A DNA stretch of 64,000 nt from Campylobacter sp. CCS1377 (GCF_040008265.1 NZ_CP155620.1:682001-746000), one strand, 5' to 3'; counted from the first letter of the stretch, positions 18,824-27,457 are shown. Translations and numbers: made by a program. Notes: a model not told the origin generated them from the letters alone.

Positions 18824-18887
18824 TATTCAAATAACTAGCTTGTGCAAGCTCGGCATAATCTCTTAGCTTATTGATTTTTTCTTTCAA
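18810..18887 (-). pseudogene. N-terminal remnant of a lipase-family effector
   Basis: Starting at TTG 18887 (GGATAA-type site upstream), 25 codons read MKEKINKLRDYAELAQASY and then LNNEDF before a stop. Nineteen residues match the remnant at 36409-36552 almost exactly, and the pattern resembles the N-terminus of the intact lipase (LKDNSELAWAAYGYF). The remainder of the gene has been replaced by the 93-aa frame. It is a truncated copy rather than a known small protein. Confidence 0.65.
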
Positions 18888-18896
18888 AATTATCCT

Positions 18897-19223
18897 TTAT
18901 TTAAACAATGATAAAAAAATATATAATGTAACATAAAAACTATTATGATAATAAAACATGTAATACAATATCAAAGCCACAGGATAATACAATAATATCC
19001 ATAATGTATTTATAATATATTTTCTTTCTTTTTTTATCACAAAATATACAATATTAAAAATGAGTAATGGAGGCAACCAAATTATAGCTATAAATTGTAA
19101 AGCAAGTATGAAAAAATCCACAAAATCCATACTATCAAATCCATGTGCTGTGGGCAGAAAAATTCCAAGTCCAATAGTCCAAAACATCCCCCAAATGATA
19201 TAAATTTTCTTTAATCCATTCAT
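18897..19223 (-). CDS. small integral membrane protein, accessory patch
   Basis: A 108-residue hydrophobic protein with three to four predicted helices (IYIIWGMFWTIGLGIF, FFILALQFIAIIWLPP, NTLWILLYYPVALILYY). No family recognised. It lies directly upstream of the lipase N-terminal remnant and could be translated before it, the same order as the 207-aa membrane protein before the intact lipase at 33682. DNA just left of the other lipase remnant (around 36560-36600) resembles the end of this gene. By position it could be an immunity protein left behind after loss of its toxin; this is inference. Confidence 0.65.
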   Translation of the reverse strand: MNGLKKIYIIWGMFWTIGLGIFLPTAHGFDSMDFVDFFILALQFIAIIWLPPLLIFNIVYFVIKKERKYIINTLWILLYYPVALILYYMFYYHNSFYVTLYIFLSLFK

Positions 19224-19295
19224 TTGTTTTCCTTTTTTGTAGAATTTAGGCTAAAGTTAATTTTTAAAAATACAGTGGTAATTATAATTTTTGTA

Positions 19296-20450
19296 TTATT
19301 TTAATAAAGCTTTTAAATCCTTATAAAATTTATTTGCCATCATCTTATAGCCTTGAATTGTTAGATGGACATCTTTTAAGGATAAATCATGTTTTATCCA
19401 AACATTTTTTCCACCACTTTGTTCTATAAATTCATTGGTATCAAAAACCAACAACTCTTCTTCTTTTGCAAGCTCATAAATGGCATTTTTAGCCTCTTTA
19501 AATTTTTGCTTTAAAAGGGAATTCTTTTCATCTTTTTTAGCCAAAGTAGGAGGGGTTACAAGAGTGATGATAGCCCTTGGATTATTTTCTTTAAGAATTT
19601 GAATGAGTTTTTTGTAGTTTTTCTTAAAATTTGCTTTTGAAAAACCAGGAAGTAAAATGTCATTTGAACCATAAACTAGCATGATGAAATCATTATTTAA
19701 AATTTTTAATTCATGTTTAAGTGTTTTTTCATTCCATCTTAACCATAGAGTTGAGCTTGCGCCATTAATACCTAGGATATCTATGAAATTATTATTGTAT
19801 TGTTTGTAAATAAAATATCCGCCCAGCGAAACATTTTTTTGCAGTGCTTGAATTTTAAGAGGAAAGGAAACATTCTCCAATTCTTTATAAGTCCATTTTT
19901 GGGCCATGGGGCTTTGAAGTATAAAATTTTGTTTTTTTGCATCATTGATTTGAAAAGCTTTATCAGTATTAGGGCTTTTAAAGAGTATGCCTATTTTAAA
20001 TTTATTATTTAACTTAGTGTTTAATTCTATATATGCATCTTTTTTTTGAGCTTGTGCAATGATGCCACCTAAAGGATAGCTTATATTTTTATCGTTGTTT
20101 TTTGAATTTAAAATGATAAAACCTTTATTTTTGTAGCTAAGATTTGTGTTTTGATGATACTCAGGTTGTAAAGGATAAGTAAAACCTATTGAATTGTTTT
20201 GGAATATTAAATTGCGAAGTTCTCCTGAGAAAAAGTCTGCTGCAATATGCGAGTCTCCGAAAATTCTGATTTTTAAATCTTGTTTTTTTTGAAATTTTTC
20301 TTTGAAATTCTGTAATTTTTCATCTGAAGTAAAATTATGCAAATTACTTTTTGTGTTTAAAATTTGTTCGGCTTTAAAATTACTCGCATTTGCACAAGCT
20401 GATAGGCTAAATATATAAAAAATAAAAATCAATAAATTAATGTTTTTCAT
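19296..20450 (-). CDS. ape1: probable O-acetylpeptidoglycan esterase (SGNH family), Ape1-like
   Basis: A 384-residue periplasmic SGNH hydrolase. A lipoprotein-like or cleavable signal is at the N-terminus (LIFIFYIFSLSACANA). Block I is IRIFGDSHIAAD with the nucleophile Ser near residue 67, the Asn block is VYGSNDIL near residue 259, and the catalytic Asp-His pair is in LKDVHLT near residue 360. Between block I and the Asn block lies a beta-rich insertion, as in Ape1 enzymes that carry a CBM35-like module. It removes O-acetyl groups from MurNAc, letting lytic transglycosylases act and so affecting cell shape. The start overlaps patB by 14 bases. Ape1 and PatB assignments could be swapped. Confidence 0.75.
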   Translation of the reverse strand: MKNINLLIFIFYIFSLSACANASNFKAEQILNTKSNLHNFTSDEKLQNFKEKFQKKQDLKIRIFGDSHIAADFFSGELRNLIFQNNSIGFTYPLQPEYHQNTNLSYKNKGFIILNSKNNDKNISYPLGGIIAQAQKKDAYIELNTKLNNKFKIGILFKSPNTDKAFQINDAKKQNFILQSPMAQKWTYKELENVSFPLKIQALQKNVSLGGYFIYKQYNNNFIDILGINGASSTLWLRWNEKTLKHELKILNNDFIMLVYGSNDILLPGFSKANFKKNYKKLIQILKENNPRAIITLVTPPTLAKKDEKNSLLKQKFKEAKNAIYELAKEEELLVFDTNEFIEQSGGKNVWIKHDLSLKDVHLTIQGYKMMANKFYKDLKALLK

Positions 20451-21279
20451 TTCTTTCTTTCAAAATTAAATATTTTAATAAAAGCTTTGACATTAATTCA
20501 GATCCCTTTTGTGTGAAATGTATACCATCGTTTGCTCTGATTTTTATGCTTTTATTATTTTCGTTTTTAACATAACTTGAAAATACTCTATCTTTACTCA
20601 TAGTTTGTGTTGTTTGTATGAATATCTCATCTTGTTTTTCTAGCTGCACTCGGTAGAGTTCATTGAGAATTTGAAGTTTTTGATTTAATTTTGTATCTTT
20701 GACAGGAGGAATTTCATACCAAAATAATGTGGCGTTATTTTCTTTAGCAATGTTAATGATTTCATTAATTCTTTGGGCGTAAATTTCTTGCCATTCTTTG
20801 CTATTAAAATGATAAGATTTGCCTTTTTTTCTAAAATCCCAAGGATCATTTGCGCCTAGTAAAACAACTAAATATTTGATATTTTTATTATTTTCAAAGG
20901 CCTGGTTTGTAGTTTTATTCCAATCGAAAAAACTTTTATAGGTGAGTCCTGTGCTTTGTTTGCTTAAATTTATGCTTTTGATATTGTATTTTTTTAAATC
21001 CTTGGCTAAGCTTATAGCTACTCCTTGCATTAAAGAATCTCCGATGAATAAAAATTCTTCATTTGGCAATATATTGATTTTCTTTTCGCTTTTTTTTGTC
21101 TTTTGAATATTGTTTTTTTGTTGAATGCTTAAATTTAAATCTGTTATGCTAAAGTTTTCATCATTTGTAGAGTCAAAATGATATTTTTGTTCAAGATAAT
21201 TATTAATACTCTTATGCATTGCAATATTAACAAGTATAAAAGTGATAACTAAAATAAATAAAAATTGAATGATTTTCAT
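20437..21279 (-). CDS. patB: peptidoglycan O-acetyltransferase PatB-like (SGNH/DUF459 family)
   Basis: A 280-residue protein with one N-terminal membrane anchor (IIQFLFILVITFILVNIAM) and a periplasmic SGNH domain. Block I is EFLFIGDSLMQG near residues 74-85, an LGANDPW Asn block lies near residue 147, and the catalytic pair is in DGIHFTQKG near residue 254. Located between the MBOAT acyl exporter and the esterase, it fits PatB, which moves acetyl from PatA onto MurNAc. Its ATG overlaps the patA stop by one base and its end overlaps ape1 by 14 bases, so the three genes form one operon. Confidence 0.75.
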   Translation of the reverse strand: MKIIQFLFILVITFILVNIAMHKSINNYLEQKYHFDSTNDENFSITDLNLSIQQKNNIQKTKKSEKKINILPNEEFLFIGDSLMQGVAISLAKDLKKYNIKSINLSKQSTGLTYKSFFDWNKTTNQAFENNKNIKYLVVLLGANDPWDFRKKGKSYHFNSKEWQEIYAQRINEIINIAKENNATLFWYEIPPVKDTKLNQKLQILNELYRVQLEKQDEIFIQTTQTMSKDRVFSSYVKNENNKSIKIRANDGIHFTQKGSELMSKLLLKYLILKERNEKH

Positions 21280-22649
21280 TAAAAACTCGAATAAATAAAA
21301 TTTGGAATCCCGCTTGGCATGGTTTTAAAAATCAAAATTAAAACGAATGCCAAAACAAAAGGCTTTAAAAATAGCGGCATTTGAATAAAGATTTTTACGC
21401 AATTTTCTTTTAAATTTATAAGATAAGGATAAAGCAAAAAACTTGCCGCAAAAGAAAGTAAAATGGTGAAATTTTGAGTATTGTTTGGTTGGGTGAAATT
21501 TTGCACGCAAGAATTTAAAAACAACAAAGCGTCTTCAAAATTTGCATAATAAAAAAATATCCATGCAAAACTTACATAATGAAAAGTAATAAATCTACCT
21601 AAATAAGTGCTGTATTTGAATTGATATTTTTTAAAAGCAAAAAAATGCAAAAATACCACTCCAGCACCATGCAATAATCCCCAAATTAAAAAATTAATCG
21701 TATTGCCGTGCCAAATTCCTGATAAAGCAAATGCAATAAGCAGATTAAATAAAGTTCGCACCAATCCTTTTTTACTTCCACCTAGAGGTATGTAGATAAA
21801 ATCGCGAATAAATGTAGATAAACTAATATGCCATCTTTGCCAAAATTCTTTTAAATTTTTTGCCAAATAAGGCATATTAAAATTAGGCGGCAGTGTAAAG
21901 CCCAGCATTAAGGCAAAAGCACATACAAGATCCACATAACCGCTAAAATCACAATAAATTTGCACGCTAAAAGCATAAATAGCACAAAGTAAATCTAAGA
22001 AATTATAATTACTTGGGTTGTCTAAAATTTCTTTAGCATAAATGCCTAAATAATTTGCTATCAAAACTTTTTTTACTATACCAAAAAGCAATAAAATTAA
22101 AATCAAATCAGCGTTTTCGAATTTTCGTTTTTTATGGGCTTGAGCAAAGAAAAATTCACTTCTCATAATAGGTCCCATTAATAAAGTAGGAAAAAAGGAA
22201 AGATAGGTGCATAGATCAAGAAAAGTTTGAATTTTATGCTTTTTATAAACTTCGGTGAGATAGGTAATACTTGCAAAAGTATAAAAACTAATTCCCATAG
22301 GAAAGATCACATCAGAATTTAGAAAGTCAAATCCTAAAAATAATAAAAATTGATCAAAGCTGTCTTTGATACTAGAAAAATATTTAAAAAAACAAAGATT
22401 TAAAATTACCAAAGCAATGCAAGCTAAAAAAAGGTATTTTTTTCGTCTGATAAAAATCACTAAAGAAAAATAATAAATAAAAAAAGTATAAATAAAAAGT
22501 ATAAGTGCGAAATAAGGATTGATTAAAATATAAATAAAATAACTAAAAATTAAAATAAGAAAATTTTGCACTTTATGGTGATTGAAAAACCAATAAAGCG
22601 CAAAAAAAAGTATCATTAAGATACTAAATTCCAAAGAAAAAAAAGTCAT
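21279..22649 (-). CDS. patA: MBOAT-family O-acyltransferase PatA
   Basis: A 456-residue polytopic membrane protein of the membrane-bound O-acyltransferase family, the same type as AlgI and DltB. About ten to twelve helices are visible. The MBOAT core holds the conserved stretch FWQRWHISLSTFIRDFIYIPLGG near residues 265-290 (given here in two parts: FWQRWHISLS, then RDFIYIPLGG) and the catalytic histidine in ALSGIWHGNTINF near residue 320. It carries acetyl groups across the inner membrane for peptidoglycan O-acetylation by PatB. It starts at ATG 22649, close behind ferritin, and ends overlapping patB. Confidence 0.88.
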   Translation of the reverse strand: MTFFSLEFSILMILFFALYWFFNHHKVQNFLILIFSYFIYILINPYFALILFIYTFFIYYFSLVIFIRRKKYLFLACIALVILNLCFFKYFSSIKDSFDQFLLFLGFDFLNSDVIFPMGISFYTFASITYLTEVYKKHKIQTFLDLCTYLSFFPTLLMGPIMRSEFFFAQAHKKRKFENADLILILLLFGIVKKVLIANYLGIYAKEILDNPSNYNFLDLLCAIYAFSVQIYCDFSGYVDLVCAFALMLGFTLPPNFNMPYLAKNLKEFWQRWHISLSTFIRDFIYIPLGGSKKGLVRTLFNLLIAFALSGIWHGNTINFLIWGLLHGAGVVFLHFFAFKKYQFKYSTYLGRFITFHYVSFAWIFFYYANFEDALLFLNSCVQNFTQPNNTQNFTILLSFAASFLLYPYLINLKENCVKIFIQMPLFLKPFVLAFVLILIFKTMPSGIPNFIYSSF

Positions 22650-22658
22650 TTGTGAAAT

Positions 22659-23153
22659 TTAAGCTTTAGCAAGATTTTTAATGTATTGATCGGCTAAATA
22701 TAAACCATTGGCATTATCGCTAATGAGTTTTATTTTATCTACTATACCTCTAAAAAGTGCTTCTTCTTCGTGTTGTTCGCTAACATACCATTGCAAGAAA
22801 TTAAAAGTGGCGTAATCTTTATGCGTGAGCATATGATCGACTAAATTATTGATTGAAGCTGTGATGCTTTGCTCGTGCTTGAAAGTTTTTTCAAATACAT
22901 CAAGTAAGGAACTAAAATTCTGCTCAGGTTCTGCAACTGCTTTTAATTCTACTTTTGAATCAGTTTCGTTTAAGTAGGTGATTAATTTTTTAGCATGTTC
23001 GCTTTCTTCGCTTGCGTGCTGAAACAAAAATAAACCCGCACCATCAAAACTGTTTTCATAACACCAAGAGCTCATGCTGAGATATAAATTTGCAGCATAC
23101 ATTTCTTTATTGATTTGTTCATTGAGTAGCTTGATAACTTCTTTTGAAAGCAT
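22659..23153 (-). CDS. ftn: ferritin
   Basis: Cytoplasmic iron-storage protein, called Cft in C. jejuni, which protects against iron starvation and oxidative stress. The 164-residue four-helix bundle has the ferroxidase ligands at expected places: Glu in NKEMYAANLYLSM near residue 17, the EESEHAKK pair near residues 49-53, Glu near residue 94 and QHEEEALF near residue 127. No BfrA-type heme methionine region is evident. ATG 23153 has an AAGGAG site. It ends nine bases before patA, so read-through into the O-acetylation operon is possible. Confidence 0.96.
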   Translation of the reverse strand: MLSKEVIKLLNEQINKEMYAANLYLSMSSWCYENSFDGAGLFLFQHASEESEHAKKLITYLNETDSKVELKAVAEPEQNFSSLLDVFEKTFKHEQSITASINNLVDHMLTHKDYATFNFLQWYVSEQHEEEALFRGIVDKIKLISDNANGLYLADQYIKNLAKA

Positions 23154-23215
23154 TATTTCTCCTTAAATTTTAATAAAATAATTTTATAATGATATAAAGA
23201 ATAATTTAAAATAAT

Positions 23216-23998
23216 CTAAAAATTAGCAAAATTTTGCTTCGCCCCCTTGAGTCTTGCTGTTTTTGTAAAATGAATGAGCTCTTCTGTGGTTTTGATATGA
23301 TAAGGAAGTTTTGAAAGGCAATATTTAAAAATTTCAGCCGCCGCTAAAGCATCGCTTAAAGCTCTGTGATGGGTGCTTTGTATATTTAAAATTTCTTTTA
23401 AAGTTTCAAGTTTGTAACGCGGACTTTCTATGCAACATTGTGCAAATTCTATAGTGCAAATGCGACGATTAAGCAAAATTCCAAAACCGCATTCGTTAAG
23501 GGCTTTGGAGATAAAAGTATAATCAAATCTTACATTGTGTGCGATAAAAATACTGTCTTTTAAAAACAATCTAAAATCATTTAAAACTTTGGCTAAACTT
23601 GGAGCATCTTTAACCATTTGAAGCGTAATACCTGTAAGTTCTGTGATATTTTGTGGAATTTGTTCCACTTTGATAAAGCTATTAAAGCGTCCTAATTCCT
23701 TAGAATTTTTGATTTTTACTGCACCAATTTCTAAAATTTGTCCGTTTTTAGTTCCCCCTGTGCTTTCAATATCTACTATGCAAAAAGTTTCGTTTTTGAT
23801 ATTATTTGTGCGTGTTTTTAGGCTGATTAAATTGTCTTTATTTAAAAGCAGACCAAGGCCCATTAATTCAAGTGTTTCTAGATCAAGGTCAAAATAAGAT
23901 AATTCTTCGATTTTCGCAAATTCATTCATTACCCATTGATAGGGTTTGCTTTGTTTGCTAAGCACGGAAATAATTTGATCGATTTGCTGTAGGTTCAA
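23216..23998 (-). CDS. DnaQ-like 3'-5' exonuclease (PolC/epsilon type)
   Basis: A 260-residue protein whose residues about 70-230 form a DEDDh exonuclease: FCIVDIESTGG (Exo I, Asp-Glu), AHNVRFDYTFI (Exo II) and HHRALSDALAA (Exo III, His-Asp). It is annotated as DNA polymerase III epsilon subunit in C. jejuni, where it could proofread for DnaE, which lacks its own exonuclease. The first 60 residues are a helical extension of unknown function. The gene overlaps rpe by four bases at its start (ATG inside the rpe end), so the two are cotranscribed. Confidence 0.88.
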   Translation of the reverse strand: MNLQQIDQIISVLSKQSKPYQWVMNEFAKIEELSYFDLDLETLELMGLGLLLNKDNLISLKTRTNNIKNETFCIVDIESTGGTKNGQILEIGAVKIKNSKELGRFNSFIKVEQIPQNITELTGITLQMVKDAPSLAKVLNDFRLFLKDSIFIAHNVRFDYTFISKALNECGFGILLNRRICTIEFAQCCIESPRYKLETLKEILNIQSTHHRALSDALAAAEIFKYCLSKLPYHIKTTEELIHFTKTARLKGAKQNFANF

Positions 23999-24642
23999 AA
24001 TTTAAGCTTTAAAGATGAGATTGAGGTTTTATAATCATTTGAAGAAAATATATAACTTCCAGCTACTAAAATATCAGCTCCAGCGGCCTCTAAATCGCTT
24101 GCATTTAAACCATTTATCCCCCCATCGACTTCTATAAAAACCTTAGCATTTTTTTTATCAATTAAAGATCTTAATTCTTTGATTTTATCATAAATTAAAG
24201 GTAGAAATTTTTGACCGCCAAAACCAGGATTAACACTCATTAAAAGCACCATATCCACAAATTCTATCATGTGTTTTATCGAATCTATAGGCGTGTGTGG
24301 ATTTAAAACTATAGCAGGGTGAATTCCATGATTTTTAAGGTATTCGCAAAGTCTTATAGGATGATTTTCGGCTTCAATATGAAAAGAAATAAATTTGGGT
24401 TTTAAGGGAATGAAAAGATCTATAAATTTAATTACATCATTAGCCATTAAATGCACATCTAATGGCACTTGGGTGATGGCGGAAATTTTTTCTATTACAC
24501 AAGGTCCAAAGGTTAAATTAGGCACAAAATGTCCATCCATCACATCAATATGAAGTAAGTCTGCTCCTGCTTCACTTACGGCTTTGATTTCTTCTTCTAA
24601 TTTTAAAAAATTTGCAGATAACAAACTTGGGGCTACATACAT
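23995..24642 (-). CDS. rpe: ribulose-phosphate 3-epimerase
   Basis: Interconverts ribulose-5-phosphate and xylulose-5-phosphate in the non-oxidative pentose phosphate pathway. The 215-residue TIM barrel starts MYVAPSLLSANF. It carries the metal ligands in LLHIDVMDGHFVPN near residues 33-46 and in SFHIEAE near residue 68, MSVNPGFGGQ near residue 136 as the phosphate and metal loop, and EVDGGIN near residue 171. It is translated leftward and is coupled to the DnaQ-like gene by a four-base overlap. A run of six C at 24118-24123 falls inside it but the frame is intact. Confidence 0.96.
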   Translation of the reverse strand: MYVAPSLLSANFLKLEEEIKAVSEAGADLLHIDVMDGHFVPNLTFGPCVIEKISAITQVPLDVHLMANDVIKFIDLFIPLKPKFISFHIEAENHPIRLCEYLKNHGIHPAIVLNPHTPIDSIKHMIEFVDMVLLMSVNPGFGGQKFLPLIYDKIKELRSLIDKKNAKVFIEVDGGINGLNASDLEAAGADILVAGSYIFSSNDYKTSISSLKLKF

Positions 24643-24769
24643 TGCTTTTACCTTGTTTTTTAAATTTTTTATTTCAAAGTTGATAATTCTATCTTGTAAA
24701 GTATAAAAAAAATATAAAACTAAAATATAAAAAAATTAAAAATCTTTATATTTTTTAAGTTTTATTTGA

Positions 24770-24775
24770 TATAAT
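24770..24775 (+). promoter_or_regulatory. -10 box of rpmB
   Basis: TATAAT preceded by TTGA in a very AT-rich gap between divergent rpe and rpmB. The rpmB ATG is 46 bases downstream, giving a leader of about 40 bases. Confidence 0.6.
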
Positions 24776-24820
24776 TACCGTTTTTATTATTAATTACGAA
24801 AAATTTTTTAAGGAAAAGCA

Positions 24821-25015
24821 ATGGCTAGAGTATGTCAAGTTACGGGTAAGGGTCCTATGGTAGGAAACAATGTCTCTCACGCAAACAATAAAACAAAAAG
24901 AAGATTTTTACCAAATCTTAGAACAGTTCGTGTCACTTTAGAAGATGGAACTACAAGAAAAATGAGAATAGCAGCTTCTACACTTAGAACTCTTAAAAAA
25001 CAAAATTCTAAATAA
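24821..25015 (+). CDS. rpmB: 50S ribosomal protein L28
   Basis: A 64-residue basic ribosomal protein starting [26 protein letters not shown]-type sequence (shown in part: [20 protein letters not shown]). It is full length for the bacterial L28 family. The single Cys at position 5 is not part of a CXXC pair, so this is the zinc-free form. It has its own promoter (TATAAT at 24770), an AAGGAA ribosome site and a clear terminator directly after the stop, so it is transcribed alone. Confidence 0.97.
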   Translation: MARVCQVTGKGPMVGNNVSHANNKTKRRFLPNLRTVRVTLEDGTTRKMRIAASTLRTLKKQNSK

Positions 25016-25020
25016 TTTTA

Positions 25021-25041
25021 AAAGAGTCTTGGACTCTTTTT
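25021..25041 (+). terminator. Rho-independent terminator after rpmB
   Basis: AAAGAGTC (25021-25028) pairs with GACTCTTT (25032-25039) across a three-base loop and runs into five T. It follows the rpmB stop by five bases. Confidence 0.85.
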
Positions 25042-25164
25042 ATTTCAAAATTCTAAATACTAATTTAATTCTTGCTTTTAAAAATTTTAACTTAATATTA
25101 ATGAAAATTTTTAATAATAAGCAATTTAATGTAGTTTTTTATGTGATTTTTTTGATTTTTTGGT

Positions 25165-25170
25165 TATAAT
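25165..25170 (+). promoter_or_regulatory. -10 box for the DUF465/chemoreceptor pair
   Basis: TATAAT 38 bases before the ATG at 25208. Because it lies within the longer reading frame that begins at 25160, it argues against the upstream start and for the ATG at 25208. Confidence 0.6.
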
Positions 25171-25207
25171 AATTACATTAATATTTTTTAAATTTAAAGG
25201 AGTTTTT

Positions 25208-25426
25208 ATGCTACACGAATATAGAGAATTAATCTCAGAATTAAAAGGAAAAGATGCACATTTTGATAAATTATTTGAGCGTCATAATGAACTTGATGAT
25301 CAGATTAAAGATGCTGAAGAGGGAAGGGTACATTTAGATGATCTTGCATTATCTGCACTTAAAAGAGAAAAGCTCGGTATAAAAGATGAGCTAAGTGAGT
25401 ATTTAGCTAATTGCAAAAAATCATAA
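25208..25426 (+). CDS. YdcH/DUF465 family small protein
   Basis: A 72-residue, highly charged helical-hairpin protein of the DUF465 (YdcH) family: MLHEYRELISELKGKDAHF followed by FERHNELDDQI. Its biochemical function is unknown in the family. A frame is open from 25160, but the first 16 codons overlap the promoter; AAAGGAG seven bases before ATG 25208 marks the true start. It ends 18 bases before the cytoplasmic chemoreceptor gene and shares its promoter, as in C. jejuni (Cj0449c/Cj0448c by memory), so a link to chemotaxis is conceivable but unproven. Confidence 0.88.
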   Translation: MLHEYRELISELKGKDAHFDKLFERHNELDDQIKDAEEGRVHLDDLALSALKREKLGIKDELSEYLANCKKS

Positions 25427-25444
25427 AGCAAAAGGAATATCACA

Positions 25445-26569
25445 ATGTTTGGTTCAAGCAAAACGCAAAACGAAAATTTAACAAACGCTCTAGCTCAAAT
25501 CAAGAAGCTAGAAGCACAAATAGAAAGCCTTAAAAATGAAAAACAAGAAATTAGTGACAAGCTTAAGCGTTGTGAGCAAGATGCGTTAGAGTCTTCTCTA
25601 AAAACAGATTTATTGCAAATTTTACTTAATGGGGCTTTGCAAAATATCACTATAGTTCAAAATGATATGTCTGATAATGTTAATAAGGCTGAACAAATTT
25701 CTAGTTTATCAAAGTCTTCTTTAAATAGCATTAATAGTCTTCAAAATGCTACAAATTCCATCAACTCTTCTCTTGCGGATATTGTAGAATCTGCAAATAA
25801 ATCAAGAGATGCTGCCGCAACTTTGCACAGAAGTGTGGATGAGATTACCAATGTAATTAGCTTGATTAAAGATGTATCCGATCAAACTAACCTTTTGGCG
25901 TTAAATGCAGCCATTGAAGCTGCGCGTGCAGGAGAGCATGGACGAGGTTTTGCAGTTGTTGCTGATGAAGTTAGGAAATTGGCAGAAAAAACACAAAAAG
26001 CTACAGCTGAAGTAGAAATGAATATCAATCTTTTAAAGCAAAATGCCAACGAAATGTATACTCAAAGCGAGCAAGTTGAAAAAGTTTCAATGGATTCAAA
26101 TTCACATATTATGCAATTTGCTGATCAGTTTAATGCTTTTATTCAAGAAGTTCAAGCCATTGATACTAATGCCAATATTATTACTTCAGAAACTTTTGTT
26201 TCTTTAGTGAAGCTTGATCATATGGCATTCAAACTTAACGCTTATAAACAAATTTTTGTTCGTTCTGGTGAAAAATTAGCCGATCATACAAGTTGTCGTT
26301 TAGGTAAGTGGATGGCGAGTGCAGGTAGGGAGAGATTTGAACATAATCATTATTTTGGTAAAATTACCGAACCACATCAAAGAGTGCATTATAATATGAA
26401 TAACGCAATAGAAACTGCACATAATGAAGACATTACTTGTTCGCAAATTCAAGGTGAAATCATTGAAAAATGTAATGAGGCAGAAAAGGCATCTTTGGAT
26501 TTATTTGAAGTATTTAAAGATATGCTTTTGGAAGAAAAAAATAAAAATAATATTCAAGAAGAAAATTGA
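25445..26569 (+). CDS. cytoplasmic methyl-accepting chemotaxis-type protein with CZB domain
   Basis: A soluble chemoreceptor of 374 residues with no membrane helices. The N-terminal coiled coil (residues 5-60) leads into a signalling hairpin whose tip has the canonical [20 protein letters not shown] near residues 150-170, the CheW/CheA contact site. After that, residues about 255-345 form a CZB (chemoreceptor zinc-binding) domain: [22 protein letters not shown], and HQRVHYNMN supply the His/Cys/His/His zinc ligands. CZB receptors sense zinc or oxidants such as hypochlorite. In C. jejuni this corresponds to the Tlp6/Cj0448 type. An AAGGA site precedes ATG 25445. Confidence 0.93.
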   Translation: MFGSSKTQNENLTNALAQIKKLEAQIESLKNEKQEISDKLKRCEQDALESSLKTDLLQILLNGALQNITIVQNDMSDNVNKAEQISSLSKSSLNSINSLQNATNSINSSLADIVESANKSRDAAATLHRSVDEITNVISLIKDVSDQTNLLALNAAIEAARAGEHGRGFAVVADEVRKLAEKTQKATAEVEMNINLLKQNANEMYTQSEQVEKVSMDSNSHIMQFADQFNAFIQEVQAIDTNANIITSETFVSLVKLDHMAFKLNAYKQIFVRSGEKLADHTSCRLGKWMASAGRERFEHNHYFGKITEPHQRVHYNMNNAIETAHNEDITCSQIQGEIIEKCNEAEKASLDLFEVFKDMLLEEKNKNNIQEEN

Positions 26570-26576
26570 TTTTAAA

Positions 26577-26598
26577 CTAACTCAAATATTTGAGTTAG
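26577..26598. terminator. bidirectional terminator palindrome
   Basis: A perfect inverted repeat CTAACTCAAAT/ATTTGAGTTAG lies between the convergent chemoreceptor and NUDIX genes, with T-rich DNA on the + strand exit and A-rich (T on minus) on the other. The NUDIX stop codon lies within the palindrome. Confidence 0.75.
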
Positions 26599-27169
26599 CT
26601 TTATTGATAAACCACAAGCAAGCGTAGTCGAGTAAAGGCGATCTTGTTATTTTTGTAACAAATTCTTGAAAATCTTCTATTTTAACAAAAACGCTTTCAA
26701 TAACCTCTTCACAAATCCCGCCTCCGTTTGAAATTTTATCTTCTTCATCAATTTCAGCGAAATAAAGAGTTTGCTTACTTGCACCAGAACCAAATCCTGT
26801 ATAAAATTCACCTATTTTTTCAAGTTTTTTAGGAGAGTATCCAAGTTCTTCGATACATTCTTCCTTGGCGATTTGCTCTAAACTAAGTTGCTTATCTACG
26901 AGTCCTGAACAAAGTTCTATTGTGTAACCCATATTATCGTCTTTGATATAATTTGCATCTTTTTGCTGGTGAAACCAAAGGGCAATGCGAAATTGTTTTA
27001 CAAAAACAAAGCTTTGTAAAGATTTGTGATAAAGCAAGATTGAAACACTATCCATTGCTTCGATAAAATCCCAAACGCAATTTTTTCCATCATTGGTAAA
27101 ACTATATCGTTTAGGCTTTATGTAGATAGAGTCTTTAAATTCCAATTCTTTGATATTACTAATTTTCAT
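26582..27169 (-). CDS. NUDIX hydrolase (ADP-ribose/UDP-sugar pyrophosphatase type)
   Basis: A 195-residue hydrolase. The Nudix box is visible as GLVDKQLSLEQIAKEECIEELG: the metal-binding EExxEE-type glutamates are present, but the first-turn Glu and the Arg of the consensus GX5EX7REUXEEXGU are replaced by Leu and Glu. The flanking pattern (FVKQFRIALW before the box, GFGSGASKQTLYFAEI after it) is that of ADP-ribose or UDP-glucose pyrophosphatases such as NUDT14. It hydrolyses nucleoside diphosphate derivatives in the cytoplasm. ATG 27169 lacks a strong ribosome site. It is convergent with the chemoreceptor and the last core gene before the second accessory patch. Confidence 0.88.
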   Translation of the reverse strand: MKISNIKELEFKDSIYIKPKRYSFTNDGKNCVWDFIEAMDSVSILLYHKSLQSFVFVKQFRIALWFHQQKDANYIKDDNMGYTIELCSGLVDKQLSLEQIAKEECIEELGYSPKKLEKIGEFYTGFGSGASKQTLYFAEIDEEDKISNGGGICEEVIESVFVKIEDFQEFVTKITRSPLLDYACLWFINKANSNI

Positions 27170-27457
27170 TATTGCAACCTTATAAATTTTTAATGATTAT
27201 AATTAAAAGTTCTTAGTATTAGATAAAAGAATTATTTTTTTAGATAGGTTGATATTTTACACTGTTTAAGTGCAGAACAAATCAAAGACTTTTATAGGAT
27301 AAATTTTTCAAAAAAGAATATTGATAATATTTTAATTAAAGGTTAATAAACCTTTTGGTGAAGGTTTAAAAATCTTTTTTTGCGAAGATTCTTGAAAGAA
27401 AATTTATTGATTTTAAATTTTGAAATCTTATATTTCTTAAGTATTAAAATTTGCAAA
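27170..27457. other. intergenic gap at the right border of the core block
   Basis: This AT-rich 288-base gap holds no open frame I would trust. A small hairpin (AAAGGTT/AACCTTT around 27338-27355) and a second T-rich stretch may end the 428-aa gene transcript, which arrives from the right. Confidence 0.4.

Noticed and set aside
16293-19300. Possible tRNA-integrated genomic island starting at tRNA-Ser(GCU)
   Set aside because: No integrase gene, and I could not find a repeated copy of the tRNA 3' end at the other side of the patch. The patch may be accessory but there is no evidence for site-specific integration.
24118-24123. Run of six C in rpe as a slippage switch
   Set aside because: The tract is short, the frame is intact and the gene is essential metabolism. 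Phase variation usually needs eight or more.
27170-27457. A regulatory RNA in the 288-base gap
   Set aside because: A hairpin and T-rich stretch are present, but no promoter-like box in a convincing place and no extended structure; a simple terminator explains it.
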